Numbered from the stretch's first letter, positions 1-8,131 are shown. The stretch: DNA of 64,000 bases from Burkholderiaceae bacterium DAT-1 (GCA_019084025.1 JAHRBI010000002.1:530674-594673); one strand, 5' to 3'. Numbers and translations are program-made. The notes: generated by a model not told the origin, from the sequence alone.

Positions 1-527
1 GTCTGCCGGATATGGATGGCGTGGCGGTCATGAGTAAACTGCGCAGCTGGTCGCCTGTGCCCATCATCGTGCTGTCCGCACGCACGCAGGAGTCAAGCAA
101 GATTCAGGCGCTGGATGCCGGCGCCGACGACTATCTCACTAAACCCTTCAGCATGGCCGAACTACTTGCCCGCGTGCGTGCCCATATGCGCCGCTTTATG
201 GTCACGCCTGCCCAGCCCGAGATGCACGTCCGCTTTGGCGAAGTTGAAGTCGATCTCGATGCCAAAACCGTCACCCGCAAGGGCGAGCCGGTTAGCCTCA
301 CTCCCATCGAATTCCGCCTGCTCACCTCCCTGATCCGCCAAGCCGGCAAAGTCATGACCCACCGCCAGCTACTCTCCGAAGTATGGGGGCCGGGACATGT
401 GGATCGCGGCCATTACCTGCGCATTTACATGGGGCATTTGCGCCAGAAGCTGGAGAACGATCCTGCACAGCCGGTGCATATTCTCACGGAGGTGGGGGCG
501 GGGTATCGGTTTGTGGTGGGGGAGTGA
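1..527 (+). CDS. kdpE: KdpE-type response regulator, C-terminal part (5' end outside window)
   Basis: The reading frame is open from the window edge (codons in phase with base 3) and ends at the TGA at 525-527. The visible part begins at the LPDMDG turn just after the phospho-accepting Asp, which lies upstream of the window. It contains the receiver Lys (LTKPF) and a full OmpR-type winged-helix domain ending in HYLRIYMGHLRQKLE and GAGYRF. These segments closely match KdpE, which with the sensor kinase KdpD activates the KdpFABC potassium pump when K+ is scarce. The kdp genes themselves would lie to the left and are not visible. No clear terminator separates it from the convergent gene that ends 3 bases later. 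Confidence 0.88.
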   Translation, partial: LPDMDGVAVMSKLRSWSPVPIIVLSARTQESSKIQALDAGADDYLTKPFSMAELLARVRAHMRRFMVTPAQPEMHVRFGEVEVDLDAKTVTRKGEPVSLTPIEFRLLTSLIRQAGKVMTHRQLLSEVWGPGHVDRGHYLRIYMGHLRQKLENDPAQPVHILTEVGAGYRFVVGE

Positions 528-530
528 GCT

Positions 531-911
531 TCACTCGTCAGGAAGATTGACGTACAGACTGTCTACGGGCATGAGCACAGTGTATTGCCATTCAAACGCA
601 ATCAGCGCATTTCGGGCGAGCGAGCGAATCACATCCCATTCTGGGTGGGTAAGCGCATGTTCATCCAACCAAATGTCATCATGTCCAGTCCCGCTTAGCA
701 TTGCCATTTTCTGATCGAGTGCGATGATGGCTGCTTGTTGATCGGTTGACCAGCTCGATTTGGATTCATGTGAAATAGCGGTCATTGCTGATTCAAAATC
801 AAGCGCAAGTTCTTCTGCGACGGGAATATTCTGTGGGTAAAGCGAGTGTTGTATCGCACGATTTGCAGCTAATGCAGTGATTATCCATTTTAGATTCATG
901 TCATGTGCCAT
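531..911 (-). CDS. Unknown 126-residue protein
   Basis: I do not recognise this family. The product is acidic and has no signal peptide or membrane segment that I can see; it ends in VNLPDE. It starts at ATG 911, or at ATG 899 (MNLKW) if the first four residues are not used. Neither start has a strong ribosome binding site. It follows the secreted ClpP-like gene by 12 bases on the same strand, so it may be the last gene of that transcription unit. It faces the kdpE gene tail to tail. Confidence 0.55.
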   Translation of the reverse strand: MAHDMNLKWIITALAANRAIQHSLYPQNIPVAEELALDFESAMTAISHESKSSWSTDQQAAIIALDQKMAMLSGTGHDDIWLDEHALTHPEWDVIRSLARNALIAFEWQYTVLMPVDSLYVNLPDE

Positions 912-923
912 TCTTTATCATAT

Positions 924-1676
924 TTATTTGCACAAGATCGGCTCACCTACCTCATTCAGACAAATCGATGCCAGCTTCTCCTTCACAAACATTTTAAAAG
1001 GAGAGGTGGCAAGATAACCCGCTGTACCATAGCCATCTGGTGCAACCACATTTGTTACGCCAAAGTGCGACATGACCTCCACGGGTACGATCCACGCATC
1101 GGAGAGTCCGGGCTTGAGATAGCCAAGTCTGGAAAGCTTTTCATCTACCTTGAACTCGGCAAAAAAGCGACTTTCTGTTTCGCGCTGCTGCTTGATTTTA
1201 TCAATAAACTGAGTCAGACGAGCTACTTCCTGATCATTTCCAGACGCCTGTGCGTCCTTAAGCTGACTGTTTTTCGTGGCTACCCACTCATCCACTTCAG
1301 GATCATTCAAATTGCCATGCCAGACCAGTAGCGCCTTGGGCTGAATGTACTTGGTATGGCCCGCCGGGAAGAGGTAATTGGCACAGGCGGACATACAGAA
1401 CCCAGAAACCATCACATCCAGATGCCGGGACTGAATCCAGCGCGCCAGCCGGACGGCCGCAGTAATATCGCCACCACTAGAGTTGATGCGCAGTACTTTT
1501 AAATCCGGGATGGCTTCAAATCGTTGAATGGCCTGATCAACAGATACATCTGTTATCGCTACATCAAAAGATGCATCCGGTTTAATCGGGATAGCTGGCG
1601 TGTTCTCCCCAAAAGTGCAAGCACAGATCATCCACGCGAATAATCCAAATACGAAATTAATGCTCTTGCGATCCAT
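924..1676 (-). CDS. Exported ClpP/crotonase-fold protein, putative serine protease
   Basis: The product is about 250 residues. The N-terminus has a hydrophobic stretch (NFVFGLFAWMICACTFG) that looks like a signal peptide. Its core matches the ClpP/SppA-like fold: a strand ending in NSSGG (oxyanion-hole glycines) and, about 35 residues later, GFCMSACANYLFPAG, where the Ser in CMSAC sits where the nucleophile is expected. A likely role is a periplasmic or membrane-anchored peptidase, but substrate and activity are unknown. I chose ATG 1676 because GGAG lies upstream; ATG codons at 1697-1700 would add eight residues. The start overlaps the 3' end of the upstream permease gene by 20 bases, which suggests translational coupling. 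Confidence 0.7.
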   Translation of the reverse strand: MDRKSINFVFGLFAWMICACTFGENTPAIPIKPDASFDVAITDVSVDQAIQRFEAIPDLKVLRINSSGGDITAAVRLARWIQSRHLDVMVSGFCMSACANYLFPAGHTKYIQPKALLVWHGNLNDPEVDEWVATKNSQLKDAQASGNDQEVARLTQFIDKIKQQRETESRFFAEFKVDEKLSRLGYLKPGLSDAWIVPVEVMSHFGVTNVVAPDGYGTAGYLATSPFKMFVKEKLASICLNEVGEPILCK

Positions 1677-2322
1677 GCTGCAAATACACTCCATCATCAA
1701 ACGTCCTGACCCACTGCGGAAAATAAATCACCAGTACCGCCATCACAATCCCGGTGGTAAAGGCCTCAGACCAGCCAAACAGCAGGTAATAGGGCAGGGC
1801 TTCTTCGGATAGATAGGTGGCGGAATACACGCCCGCTGCCCATAAGGTCAACATATGGCCAAGCGCCGCTAGCCAGAATCCGGCTGCAGCACCAAAAAAG
1901 CCATTGGCAAAGAAATAGCTGAAATAATGCGTGGGGAGATAGCGCTGGCTGAGCCTCAGACAGGCCCATGCCCAGCCGAGCGCGGGCAGCATCGCGCAGA
2001 AGTTGATGCCAATCGCCGCAAAATCGCCATGCTGGTTCGCCGCATTAGCACATAGAATCAGCGCCAGACCAATCACCGCGCGGGGCAGGCCGGCAATGAG
2101 TACGAGCGCCGACATCCCCAGCAGATGAAAACTCAGCCCCGGCTTGATGCCGGTAGACAGCTGCCAGATCACGCTGATGAGTGCAGCGGCGCCAAAGCTC
2201 GAACCCAAATGACGTTCATCACGCCATGCCGCGTGCTTGGACGCCCAAGCCAATATCACTGCCATCCCGGCAAAACCGGCAATCAGGAGCGAGGAATCGA
2301 GCTGGTCGGCGCGGATGTTCAT
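1657..2322 (-). CDS. CbiM-like energy-coupling-factor permease-type membrane protein
   Basis: This 221-residue protein is almost wholly hydrophobic, with about six or seven predicted membrane helices. The segment KPGLSFHLLGMSALVLIAG resembles the FHLLG region of the betaproteobacterial CbiM-like ECF transporter permease family, whose better-known members take up cobalt or nickel. No partner ATPase (CbiO) or CbiQ/CbiN gene is in the window, so transport function is an inference. It lies 83 bases downstream of the alpha/beta hydrolase gene on the same strand. That gap holds a GC-rich inverted repeat (about 2352-2370) without a T-run. The gap is too short for a cobalamin riboswitch. Confidence 0.72.
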   Translation of the reverse strand: MNIRADQLDSSLLIAGFAGMAVILAWASKHAAWRDERHLGSSFGAAALISVIWQLSTGIKPGLSFHLLGMSALVLIAGLPRAVIGLALILCANAANQHGDFAAIGINFCAMLPALGWAWACLRLSQRYLPTHYFSYFFANGFFGAAAGFWLAALGHMLTLWAAGVYSATYLSEEALPYYLLFGWSEAFTTGIVMAVLVIYFPQWVRTFDDGVYLQHGSQEH

Positions 2323-2405
2323 CGGTGTCTTTCAATAAACCACCCCCTCCGCCCCCGCCGCTGCGGGGGAACTGCACTATGGCGCAGCGGATTGTCTGAC
2401 GGGGG

Positions 2406-3041
2406 TTAGCTGAGTATGGTCACCATCTGCCGGTTCACAATATCGGCCAGCAGATTGAGCTTGCCATGGAAGAAGTGGCCGACGCCGGGGACAACCGTAA
2501 TCGGCAGCGACTGCGGGCGGGCCCAGTCGAACACCGAGGACAGATCGACGACTTCATCTTCTTCGCCATGCACCACAATCGTATCCGCAGGCACAGCAGG
2601 CAGGTTAAAGCGGCTGCATGCCGGGCCGATCAGCACCATGGGCAGCATATTGGCATCGCCCGTGCGTTCGCGTAGTTGCGATTGCACAAAGGTGCCGAAG
2701 GAGAAGCCCGACAGCAGTACCGGCAGGTCGCCATGCTGGGCACGTGCATGCGCCAGCACAGCGGCCATATCGTCCACTTCGGCATGGCCGTGATCGTGGG
2801 TGCCGTCGCTCTTGCCTACGCCGCGCAGATTGGGGCAATAGACCACAAAGCCGCGCCGCGAAAAGGTCTTGGCCAGCGTGTGCACGATCTTGTTGGTGTT
2901 GGTGCCGCCCTGCGTGGGATTGGGGTGTGCCACCAGCGCGATGCCGATAGGCGTATCGCCTTCGGCGTGTTCCAGCATCAAGGTATCGAGCTGACCAACC
3001 GGCCCCTGAATCATCAGCGGAATGAATTGAGGTGCACGCAT
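2406..3041 (-). CDS. Alpha/beta hydrolase
   Basis: The product is 211 residues, starting MRAPQFIPL at ATG 3041. The sequence has the features of a small alpha/beta hydrolase: AHPNP oxyanion region, CPNLRGVGKSDG, the nucleophile elbow GFSFG (Ser), VVHGEEDEVVD with the catalytic Asp, and GVGHFFHG with the catalytic His. It belongs to the group often annotated as dienelactone-hydrolase-like or CocE/NonD-like hydrolases of unknown substrate. The start lies 2 bases after the ferredoxin stop, so the two genes are certainly co-transcribed. An in-frame open stretch upstream overlaps the ferredoxin gene and is not part of the protein. Confidence 0.88.
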   Translation of the reverse strand: MRAPQFIPLMIQGPVGQLDTLMLEHAEGDTPIGIALVAHPNPTQGGTNTNKIVHTLAKTFSRRGFVVYCPNLRGVGKSDGTHDHGHAEVDDMAAVLAHARAQHGDLPVLLSGFSFGTFVQSQLRERTGDANMLPMVLIGPACSRFNLPAVPADTIVVHGEEDEVVDLSSVFDWARPQSLPITVVPGVGHFFHGKLNLLADIVNRQMVTILS

Positions 3042-3043
3042 GA

Positions 3044-3364
3044 TCAGATCTTCAGGCGGTCGACGATACGGCCGTTGATCAGGTGTTCCTGAATGATTTC
3101 TTCCACGTCCTGTTCGTCCACGTACTGATACCAGATGCCTTCCGGATAGACCACCATCACCGGGCCCTGATCGCAGCGGTCGAGGCAGCCTGCCTTGTTG
3201 CTGCGGATTTTGCCCTTGCCATCCAGACCCAGCTCGCGCAGGCGCTTTTTGGCGTAGGCGTGCACAGCGGACGCGCCCATGGCATTGCAGCAGGATTCGC
3301 CTTCCAGACGCTGGTTGGTGCAGATGAACACGTGATGCTTGAAGTAGGCTTCGCTCTGGCTCAT
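3044..3364 (-). CDS. Thioredoxin-like 2Fe-2S ferredoxin
   Basis: The 106-residue product has the four-cysteine pattern of the thioredoxin-fold (Shethna-type) ferredoxins: Cys in FICTNQR, Cys in ESCC, and Cys in KAGCLDRCDQGP. These bind one 2Fe-2S cluster. The VVYPEGIWYQYVD segment is typical of the family. It is an electron carrier of the cytoplasm; its partner is unknown. It lies 8 bases after the unknown 364-residue gene and 2 bases before the hydrolase, so the three form a tight operon. The pairing of this ferredoxin type with an alpha/beta hydrolase is something I believe recurs in betaproteobacteria, but I cannot verify that here. Confidence 0.9.
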   Translation of the reverse strand: MSQSEAYFKHHVFICTNQRLEGESCCNAMGASAVHAYAKKRLRELGLDGKGKIRSNKAGCLDRCDQGPVMVVYPEGIWYQYVDEQDVEEIIQEHLINGRIVDRLKI

Positions 3365-3372
3365 GTTGTCTC

Positions 3373-4467
3373 TCAGTGACGGGTTTCGCTGGTCTGGTCG
3401 AGTTCAACCGGCAGCGGGAAATAGGGCAGGGATTGCTTCACGGATGGCAGCACATCCGCCAGCACGCGCACTTGTTCGATGCGGCATTCCTGCAGCACGT
3501 CCAGCAGCGCATGCTGAATGGTATCGATGCGGTCGGTGGGTTGCAGCGGCCAGACAAAGCCTTCCCACTGCTCGCCGTTTTTCTCGGCGCCAATGGTCAC
3601 GCGGATTTCATTGCCTTCGTGCGCAGACAGCACGGCCACTGGCGTTTCGCCATCGGTACGCAGCTTGCGCAGAATGCTGCTGGCAAATACTTCAAAGCGG
3701 ATGCGCTTCTGAGCATCGATGCCATCAAACAGCGCGCTGATCCACGCTTGCGGTGCGCGTGGCAGCGGGAACAAGGTCAGCGCCGGATGGGCCAGTTGTT
3801 CGCCAATCAGCTTGCTGATGGCCATCGCCCAGGCGCCCATTGGCGCATTGAGCTGCACCACGGGTGTCTGCTCGGCAGGCTGCAAGGCCACGCCCACCAG
3901 ATAGCGCAGCGCCACGCCATCCACATCAAACTTCACTGGCGCACCGGCAAAATCGTGCGGTAGACCGCCGGACGCGTATTGCAGGGCATCGCGCCAGTTC
4001 AGCAGCTGCGCAGGAGTGATGCTTTCCAGCTGCGCCTGATCCACCAGCTTGGCGGACAACCAGATATCCGCATCTTTCGCGAAGATGCCCTGTTCGGTCA
4101 GACTGTGCTTGATGGCATCGATATCGGGTAGCTGGCCCGGAATGACATGGCCCTGACGTACGCCCACCACCATCACCAGCGGAATGGCAAAGATCACCGC
4201 ATGCGCACCAGCAGTAGTGCTGCATACACGTGCAATGCGCTCCTGCAGGCAGCGCGACACCGCCAGCGAAGGCGCAGCGGCCAGTACCTCGCCAACCGTC
4301 TGCGCGCCCGCCTTGAGCGAGTCGCTCAGCGCGGCATCCAGCGCAGCTTCGTGGCGCACCATGGCGCCGGGGGCGTTGTCGGTCAGCAGATCGATGGCAA
4401 GTTGATGAATGGCCGTGGTTTCAGCTGAAAACACGCGCGGATCGGGCAAATGCATCTCGGTGGTCAT
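3373..4467 (-). CDS. Unknown 364-residue protein
   Basis: I do not recognise the family. The sequence is soluble, without a signal peptide. It contains a hydrophobic strand (HAVIFAIPLVMVVG) and a basic C-terminal half with an LLDVLQECRIEQVRVLADVLPS segment, followed by VKQSLPYFPLPVELD. ATG 4467 (MTTEMHLPDP) is preferred; TTG 4485 and ATG 4455 are alternatives, and none has a strong ribosome binding site. It is the first gene of the operon with the ferredoxin and hydrolase. The gene is intact and its base use is like its neighbours. Confidence 0.7.
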   Translation of the reverse strand: MTTEMHLPDPRVFSAETTAIHQLAIDLLTDNAPGAMVRHEAALDAALSDSLKAGAQTVGEVLAAAPSLAVSRCLQERIARVCSTTAGAHAVIFAIPLVMVVGVRQGHVIPGQLPDIDAIKHSLTEQGIFAKDADIWLSAKLVDQAQLESITPAQLLNWRDALQYASGGLPHDFAGAPVKFDVDGVALRYLVGVALQPAEQTPVVQLNAPMGAWAMAISKLIGEQLAHPALTLFPLPRAPQAWISALFDGIDAQKRIRFEVFASSILRKLRTDGETPVAVLSAHEGNEIRVTIGAEKNGEQWEGFVWPLQPTDRIDTIQHALLDVLQECRIEQVRVLADVLPSVKQSLPYFPLPVELDQTSETRH

Positions 4468-4545
4468 GAGGCGTGCCAAAGGCAAATGGAAATGAGGCGG
4501 ACATTATACGGCAAGGTCGGCTGACATTGATTAAATCCGCAGACG

Positions 4546-4575
4546 CAAAAATGCCCGCCGGTGGGCGGGCATCGG
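4546..4575 (-). terminator. Rho-independent terminator after the PstS-like gene
   Basis: On the minus strand GCCCGCC, a four-base loop and GGCGGGC are followed by ATTTTTG. It lies about 20 bases past the stop of the small PstS-like gene and ends the porin/PstS-like unit. Confidence 0.85.
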
Positions 4576-4595
4576 TTGGTAGCGTTCAGGCCAGA

Positions 4596-5009
4596 TCAGG
4601 GATACACAACCTTGACTGAACTATCCACGGCGGACTTTTCGATATAGCCCAGTGCATTAGGACTGCCGGAAACGGCTTTCTTCACGTCTGATGAAGCAGG
4701 TAATTCCTTGGGGGGCGTGCCCTTGCCGGTGAACACCATTTTCGACCAGTACGCCTTCATCTGCGCAGCACTCTTGTTGGTCAGCCCTTTGTAGAAATCG
4801 TCGCGAAGATTGTTGCCGTCGCTCAGATCATACAAAGTCACCGCACCCACGCCCGGCAGTTCCGGAATCTTGCCCAGATACACGTTGCTGGCCTGATCCT
4901 CGGACAGCTTGCCTAGCGGACTTTTTGCCCCGGTCACCAGTACCCAGTCACCTGCCAATGCAGATGCGGAGAGTGCTGCAGCAGCCATCATTGCAACATA
5001 TTGTTTCAT
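4596..5009 (-). CDS. Small exported PstS-like (phosphate-binding-type) protein
   Basis: This 137-residue protein starts MKQYVAMMAAAALSASALAG, a clear signal peptide. The mature part resembles one lobe of PBP-like/PstS proteins (SEDQASNVYLGK, ending SPNALGYIEKSAVD). Full-length PstS is about 320-350 residues, so this is a short, one-domain member. Proteins of this kind are often annotated as phosphate ABC transporter substrate-binding protein, but no permease or ATPase gene is near. The ATG at 5009 is preceded by GGAGAGGGAG-like purines (ribosome binding site). The gene follows the porin by 13 bases, so the two are co-transcribed and may act together in the periplasm and outer membrane. Confidence 0.8.
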   Translation of the reverse strand: MKQYVAMMAAAALSASALAGDWVLVTGAKSPLGKLSEDQASNVYLGKIPELPGVGAVTLYDLSDGNNLRDDFYKGLTNKSAAQMKAYWSKMVFTGKGTPPKELPASSDVKKAVSGSPNALGYIEKSAVDSSVKVVYP

Positions 5010-5022
5010 CGGCCTCTCCCTC

Positions 5023-6306
5023 TCAGAATACAAAGTTTACGGCAAGTGTCGTCACGCCAATGCTGCGGCCGTAATAAGACAGCGGCTGTGCAAGACCTTT
5101 TGTCCGCAGCGCCTGCCCACTTGTTGGGCCATTTGCATCATCCTGAGGCGTGAAACGATCGTATTGCGCCTTGAGCGAAACTGACTTGGTCAAGTCGTAC
5201 CTAACACCTACGGCGATGGCCTTCTGCTTTGAACCAGGTCCGACCAAGTTATTCGCATTGAGCGGGCCAAGTGCACTGTATTGTGAGAGCGGGTTTAGGT
5301 TGAAATCTAGCTCAGAACTCTTGGTTGCGGATAGGGTGACATAGGGCATCCATGATCCAATATGCCATCCGCCTGTCAAATACCAACCAGTTGCATTTGC
5401 CAACTGTGAGGAAGTGCGGCGCCAGATATATTCACCCTCCGCCAGCAAGTCTCCGTTGTCATAGATGAAGCCTAGTCCGGTTAGGTCAAACGGCTTGTGA
5501 TCACGATCAAGTTGATTCGCTATATCGGCATATCCTGGATAAACCTGATTGAAGGTTGCGCCGTCCGGAGCGACAGGCGTATTTATTAGATCACGGAAAT
5601 CCGTCATGATGGTGCCATTCGGATTGATAATCGTGTGCACGCCGTTCATGTATCCTAAGCGAACGGACAGGGACTCATATTCGAAGGTCATGTTCACACC
5701 GGCCATGCGGTTGAAGCGAATTAGAGTGCCCCCCGGAAACGCCAAGTCATAGCGGCCGTAGTATGGCTGCACCGCAAAGGTCGTTGGGCCGAATGAACCG
5801 CGATAGACTGCATCGATGCCGTCAATATTATTGATGGTGGCCATATTGTAGACATTGGTCGGTGGACGTACCCATGGATTGGCAAAGTCTACATTGCGGA
5901 AGTCAGATACCATGAAGGCTGGCACAATAAAGCGGCCTGCGCGGACAGTCAGTGCGGGCATGGGTTGCCAGGCCAGGTAGGCCCAGTCCAGTGCGGGCTG
6001 GAAGTTATTGTGCGAATTTTCATGGGAAAGCAATTGAACAACGGCTTTCCATTGCGGATTAAACGTGTAGTTGGCCTGAACCCCTAGTAAGGAGTCGTTG
6101 CGAATGTCCCATGAAGAGTCCGCGCGATTGGCCTGATTGTTCATGCGCATGAAAGACGTATCTTCGGCATTGGTTTTGGTGAAAGCAAAAGTGCCAAAGC
6201 CGGAAATACTGAGTTTGGATGGTTCTCCGGCTGCCTCGTCAGCCCAGACCTGGCCAAGCCCGGTAAGGCTGAGGGCGGCAAGCACGGCAAGTCGCAGTTT
6301 CAGCAT
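5023..6306 (-). CDS. Outer-membrane porin-like beta-barrel protein
   Basis: The 427-residue product has a signal peptide (cleavage near VWADEA), a series of alternating amphipathic strands and a C-terminal Phe (LAVNFVF), the signature recognised by the BAM machinery. The strand segment LSISGFGTFAFTKTNAED and the inward RAGRFIVP motif resemble phosphate/carboxylate-selective and related porins rather than the classic OmpC type. The substrate cannot be read from sequence. AGGAA lies 8 bases before ATG 6306. It heads the unit with the PstS-like gene, which suggests uptake of a small anion, perhaps phosphate. Confidence 0.82.
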   Translation of the reverse strand: MLKLRLAVLAALSLTGLGQVWADEAAGEPSKLSISGFGTFAFTKTNAEDTSFMRMNNQANRADSSWDIRNDSLLGVQANYTFNPQWKAVVQLLSHENSHNNFQPALDWAYLAWQPMPALTVRAGRFIVPAFMVSDFRNVDFANPWVRPPTNVYNMATINNIDGIDAVYRGSFGPTTFAVQPYYGRYDLAFPGGTLIRFNRMAGVNMTFEYESLSVRLGYMNGVHTIINPNGTIMTDFRDLINTPVAPDGATFNQVYPGYADIANQLDRDHKPFDLTGLGFIYDNGDLLAEGEYIWRRTSSQLANATGWYLTGGWHIGSWMPYVTLSATKSSELDFNLNPLSQYSALGPLNANNLVGPGSKQKAIAVGVRYDLTKSVSLKAQYDRFTPQDDANGPTSGQALRTKGLAQPLSYYGRSIGVTTLAVNFVF

Positions 6307-6390
6307 GGAGCGTTCCTCTTTGTTACGGTTATCGACTGACTGGATGCGCGCCTGAAAAATTGCACGACTGTTTCAGTGCACAGCTGTCAC

Positions 6391-6409
6391 CCGTTCACTA
6401 TAGGAACGG
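6391..6409. promoter_or_regulatory. Inverted repeat in the porin upstream region
   Basis: CCGTTC and GAACGG are separated by ACTATAG. On the minus strand the centre reads CTATAGT, a good -10 hexamer for the porin gene about 85 bases downstream, so the repeat could be an operator over the promoter. No good -35 is seen, which fits an activated promoter. The rest of the 227-base gap between the porin and the DUF2721 gene holds nothing else I can identify. Confidence 0.35.
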
Positions 6410-6533
6410 ACTCGCTGATATGCCGTAACCGCTCGTCGATTAATGTATCCTTATGGAAGACGGGTTTGCTGGTATGACAGCCCCTTGCACCTGCCACGAT
6501 GTCCATCGCCGCCAGTGAAAAAAGGATGCAATA

Positions 6534-6944
6534 TTGGAAATGAATATAGGCGTGCCGGCGTTGCTATTTCCGGCCATTTCGCTGCTTTTGCTGGCGTTCA
6601 CCAATCGGTTTTTGGCCTTGTCGTCAATCATCCGCACGCTTCATGACGACTATCTCGCTACTCAGGATCCCAAAATCGCGAGGCAGATTGCTAATTTGCG
6701 TAGGCGAGTCCTGCTCATTCGAGCCATGCAGGCAGCTGGCGCGGGTAGCATGTTCATGTGCGTGGTCAGCATGTTTTTTGTCTTTATGGGCTGGCAATAC
6801 CTGGCACATGGGGCATTTGGCGTCAGCCTGGCGTTTATGATGGGATCGCTGGCGATTTCATTGCGGGAAATTCACCTGTCCAGCGATGCGCTGAATATTC
6901 TGCTGGCGGATGTCGAGGATGCATTGCGGCAGCACGAAGACTAA
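6534..6944 (+). CDS. DUF2721 family membrane protein
   Basis: The product is 136 residues (or 134 from ATG 6540). It has an N-terminal membrane helix (PALLFPAISLLLLAFTNRF), a cytoplasmic helix rich in Arg, and two further helices near SMFMCVVSMFFVFMGW and FGVSLAFMMGSLAISL. This arrangement and the conserved NRF...R.L segment match DUF2721, whose function is unknown. The best ribosome binding site, AAGGA at 6522-6526, is spaced 7 bases from the TTG at 6534 and 13 from the ATG, so a TTG start is plausible. The gene stands alone on the plus strand. Confidence 0.78.
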   Translation: MEMNIGVPALLFPAISLLLLAFTNRFLALSSIIRTLHDDYLATQDPKIARQIANLRRRVLLIRAMQAAGAGSMFMCVVSMFFVFMGWQYLAHGAFGVSLAFMMGSLAISLREIHLSSDALNILLADVEDALRQHED

Positions 6945-6961
6945 CCCCGGGGCCTCTCCCG

Positions 6962-8014
6962 CTAGCGGCGTTTGATTTCACCCGCCAGTGGTTTGCTAGG
7001 GAGATGGGGGGACTTGTCTTTGCTGGGGGCGGTACTGGATGGCGCAGGCCTGTCACCGGGCGGGGCAACAATCCGCACTTCTTTGCTGTAGTTGTAAGCG
7101 GTGCGCGGATCGCAATTTTTGAGCATCAGCGGCCCGGCACCCGATCTACCGATTTCCAGCATGATTTCATTGAGGATGGGGCTATCACGCCTCAGACGCA
7201 ATGCAGCGGCCATGGCAGGCCAGAAGATTTGCGGGTCAAGGGTGTCCCGCGCTTTTTTGAATGCATCCAGGTCCATCATCCAGGTCAGGGCGGCCAATCG
7301 TGTAAAGAGTGAGAAGCGTTCCGGTGACTCGGCGGCTTGGGGAGCCATATTGGCGGGTGAGGTATTGAGCGTAGCCGAAGCTGCAATCATGCGATTCAGT
7401 GCTGCTTCCGTAATGCCCTCTATGGTTTTGTCCTGCGGCAACTGTGCGGGATCGATGCGATCCCAGTTTGCCGGTGTCGCCAGTCCGTTTTCCAGATCTG
7501 TTCGAGTGCGTTCGCTATCGATGGCGTCCAGATGCTCAATGATCTGCTTCAGACCATCTTCGTTGAAGACATTCAGCACGGCCATGCCCGCGCGGATGGT
7601 TTCATCATCCAGACGTCGCCAGTCGAGTGCCCCCCATTCGGGTGAATAGGCGCTGAAATTAATTTTCTGTTTGATTCGCGCAATCGTGCCGCGAGCCTCG
7701 AATGCAGTGAAATGATCGAGATGCAGCGATACAAAATACGATAGTGCGTTTTGGTAGGTCTCGGGTAGCAGCTCTTCAGGCAAGCCAAACTGCTTGAGCA
7801 CCATGTCCAGCCAGGCAATCACTTCCGTGCTGCTACGATGGACGCGCTTATCCATCAACGCCTTGAACAAGCGCTGTCGTTGTTCTCGCCCTTCGCCATT
7901 GGCGGTTTGCCAGGCGCGCGCAAGCGACTGCTCGGCTTCGTGCTCGTGGGCTGTATTCCACAAGCGCAAAATGCGGTCGCTCAGCTGGGCATAAAAGGCT
8001 TCGTGATCGCTCAT
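6962..8014 (-). CDS. Unknown 350-residue protein
   Basis: I do not recognise this protein. It is soluble and mostly helical, with an Arg-rich N-terminal half and a Pro/Ser/Lys-rich C-terminal tail (residues about 320-350) that looks disordered. I prefer ATG 8014 to GTG 8020. An inverted repeat, GCACTA-GTTA-TAGTGC at 8017-8032, covers the region just before the start and could be an operator or a hairpin that limits translation. It is convergent with the DUF2721 gene. Confidence 0.65.
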   Translation of the reverse strand: MSDHEAFYAQLSDRILRLWNTAHEHEAEQSLARAWQTANGEGREQRQRLFKALMDKRVHRSSTEVIAWLDMVLKQFGLPEELLPETYQNALSYFVSLHLDHFTAFEARGTIARIKQKINFSAYSPEWGALDWRRLDDETIRAGMAVLNVFNEDGLKQIIEHLDAIDSERTRTDLENGLATPANWDRIDPAQLPQDKTIEGITEAALNRMIAASATLNTSPANMAPQAAESPERFSLFTRLAALTWMMDLDAFKKARDTLDPQIFWPAMAAALRLRRDSPILNEIMLEIGRSGAGPLMLKNCDPRTAYNYSKEVRIVAPPGDRPAPSSTAPSKDKSPHLPSKPLAGEIKRR

Positions 8015-8077
8015 ACGCACTAGTTATAGTGCAGAAGCAGATGCTGATGTTGTAAAAGGGATGGATGGTGCAGGCAA

Positions 8078-8107
8078 TAAAAAACCCGACCAAATGGCCG
8101 GGTTCTG
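8078..8107 (-). terminator. Rho-independent terminator of cspA
   Basis: On the minus strand AACCCGGCC, ATTT loop and GGTCGGGTT are followed by TTTTATT. It lies about 25 bases after the cspA stop. Confidence 0.9.
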
Positions 8108-8131
8108 CGAAGTCAGTGCGACGTCAGCACA

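Noticed and set aside
2323..2405. Cobalamin riboswitch before the CbiM-like gene
   Set aside because: Only 83 bases are available and no conserved B12-box sequence is seen; only a GC-rich hairpin is present.
3042..3407. In-frame N-terminal extension of the alpha/beta hydrolase
   Set aside because: It runs through the ferredoxin gene in another frame, is Arg/Gln/Pro-rich and has no match to the hydrolase family; ATG 3041 gives a complete enzyme.
6474..6480. Pho-box half (CTGTCAT on the minus strand) upstream of the porin
   Set aside because: The second 7-base unit expected 4 bases later does not match, and it lies far from the -10 sequence.
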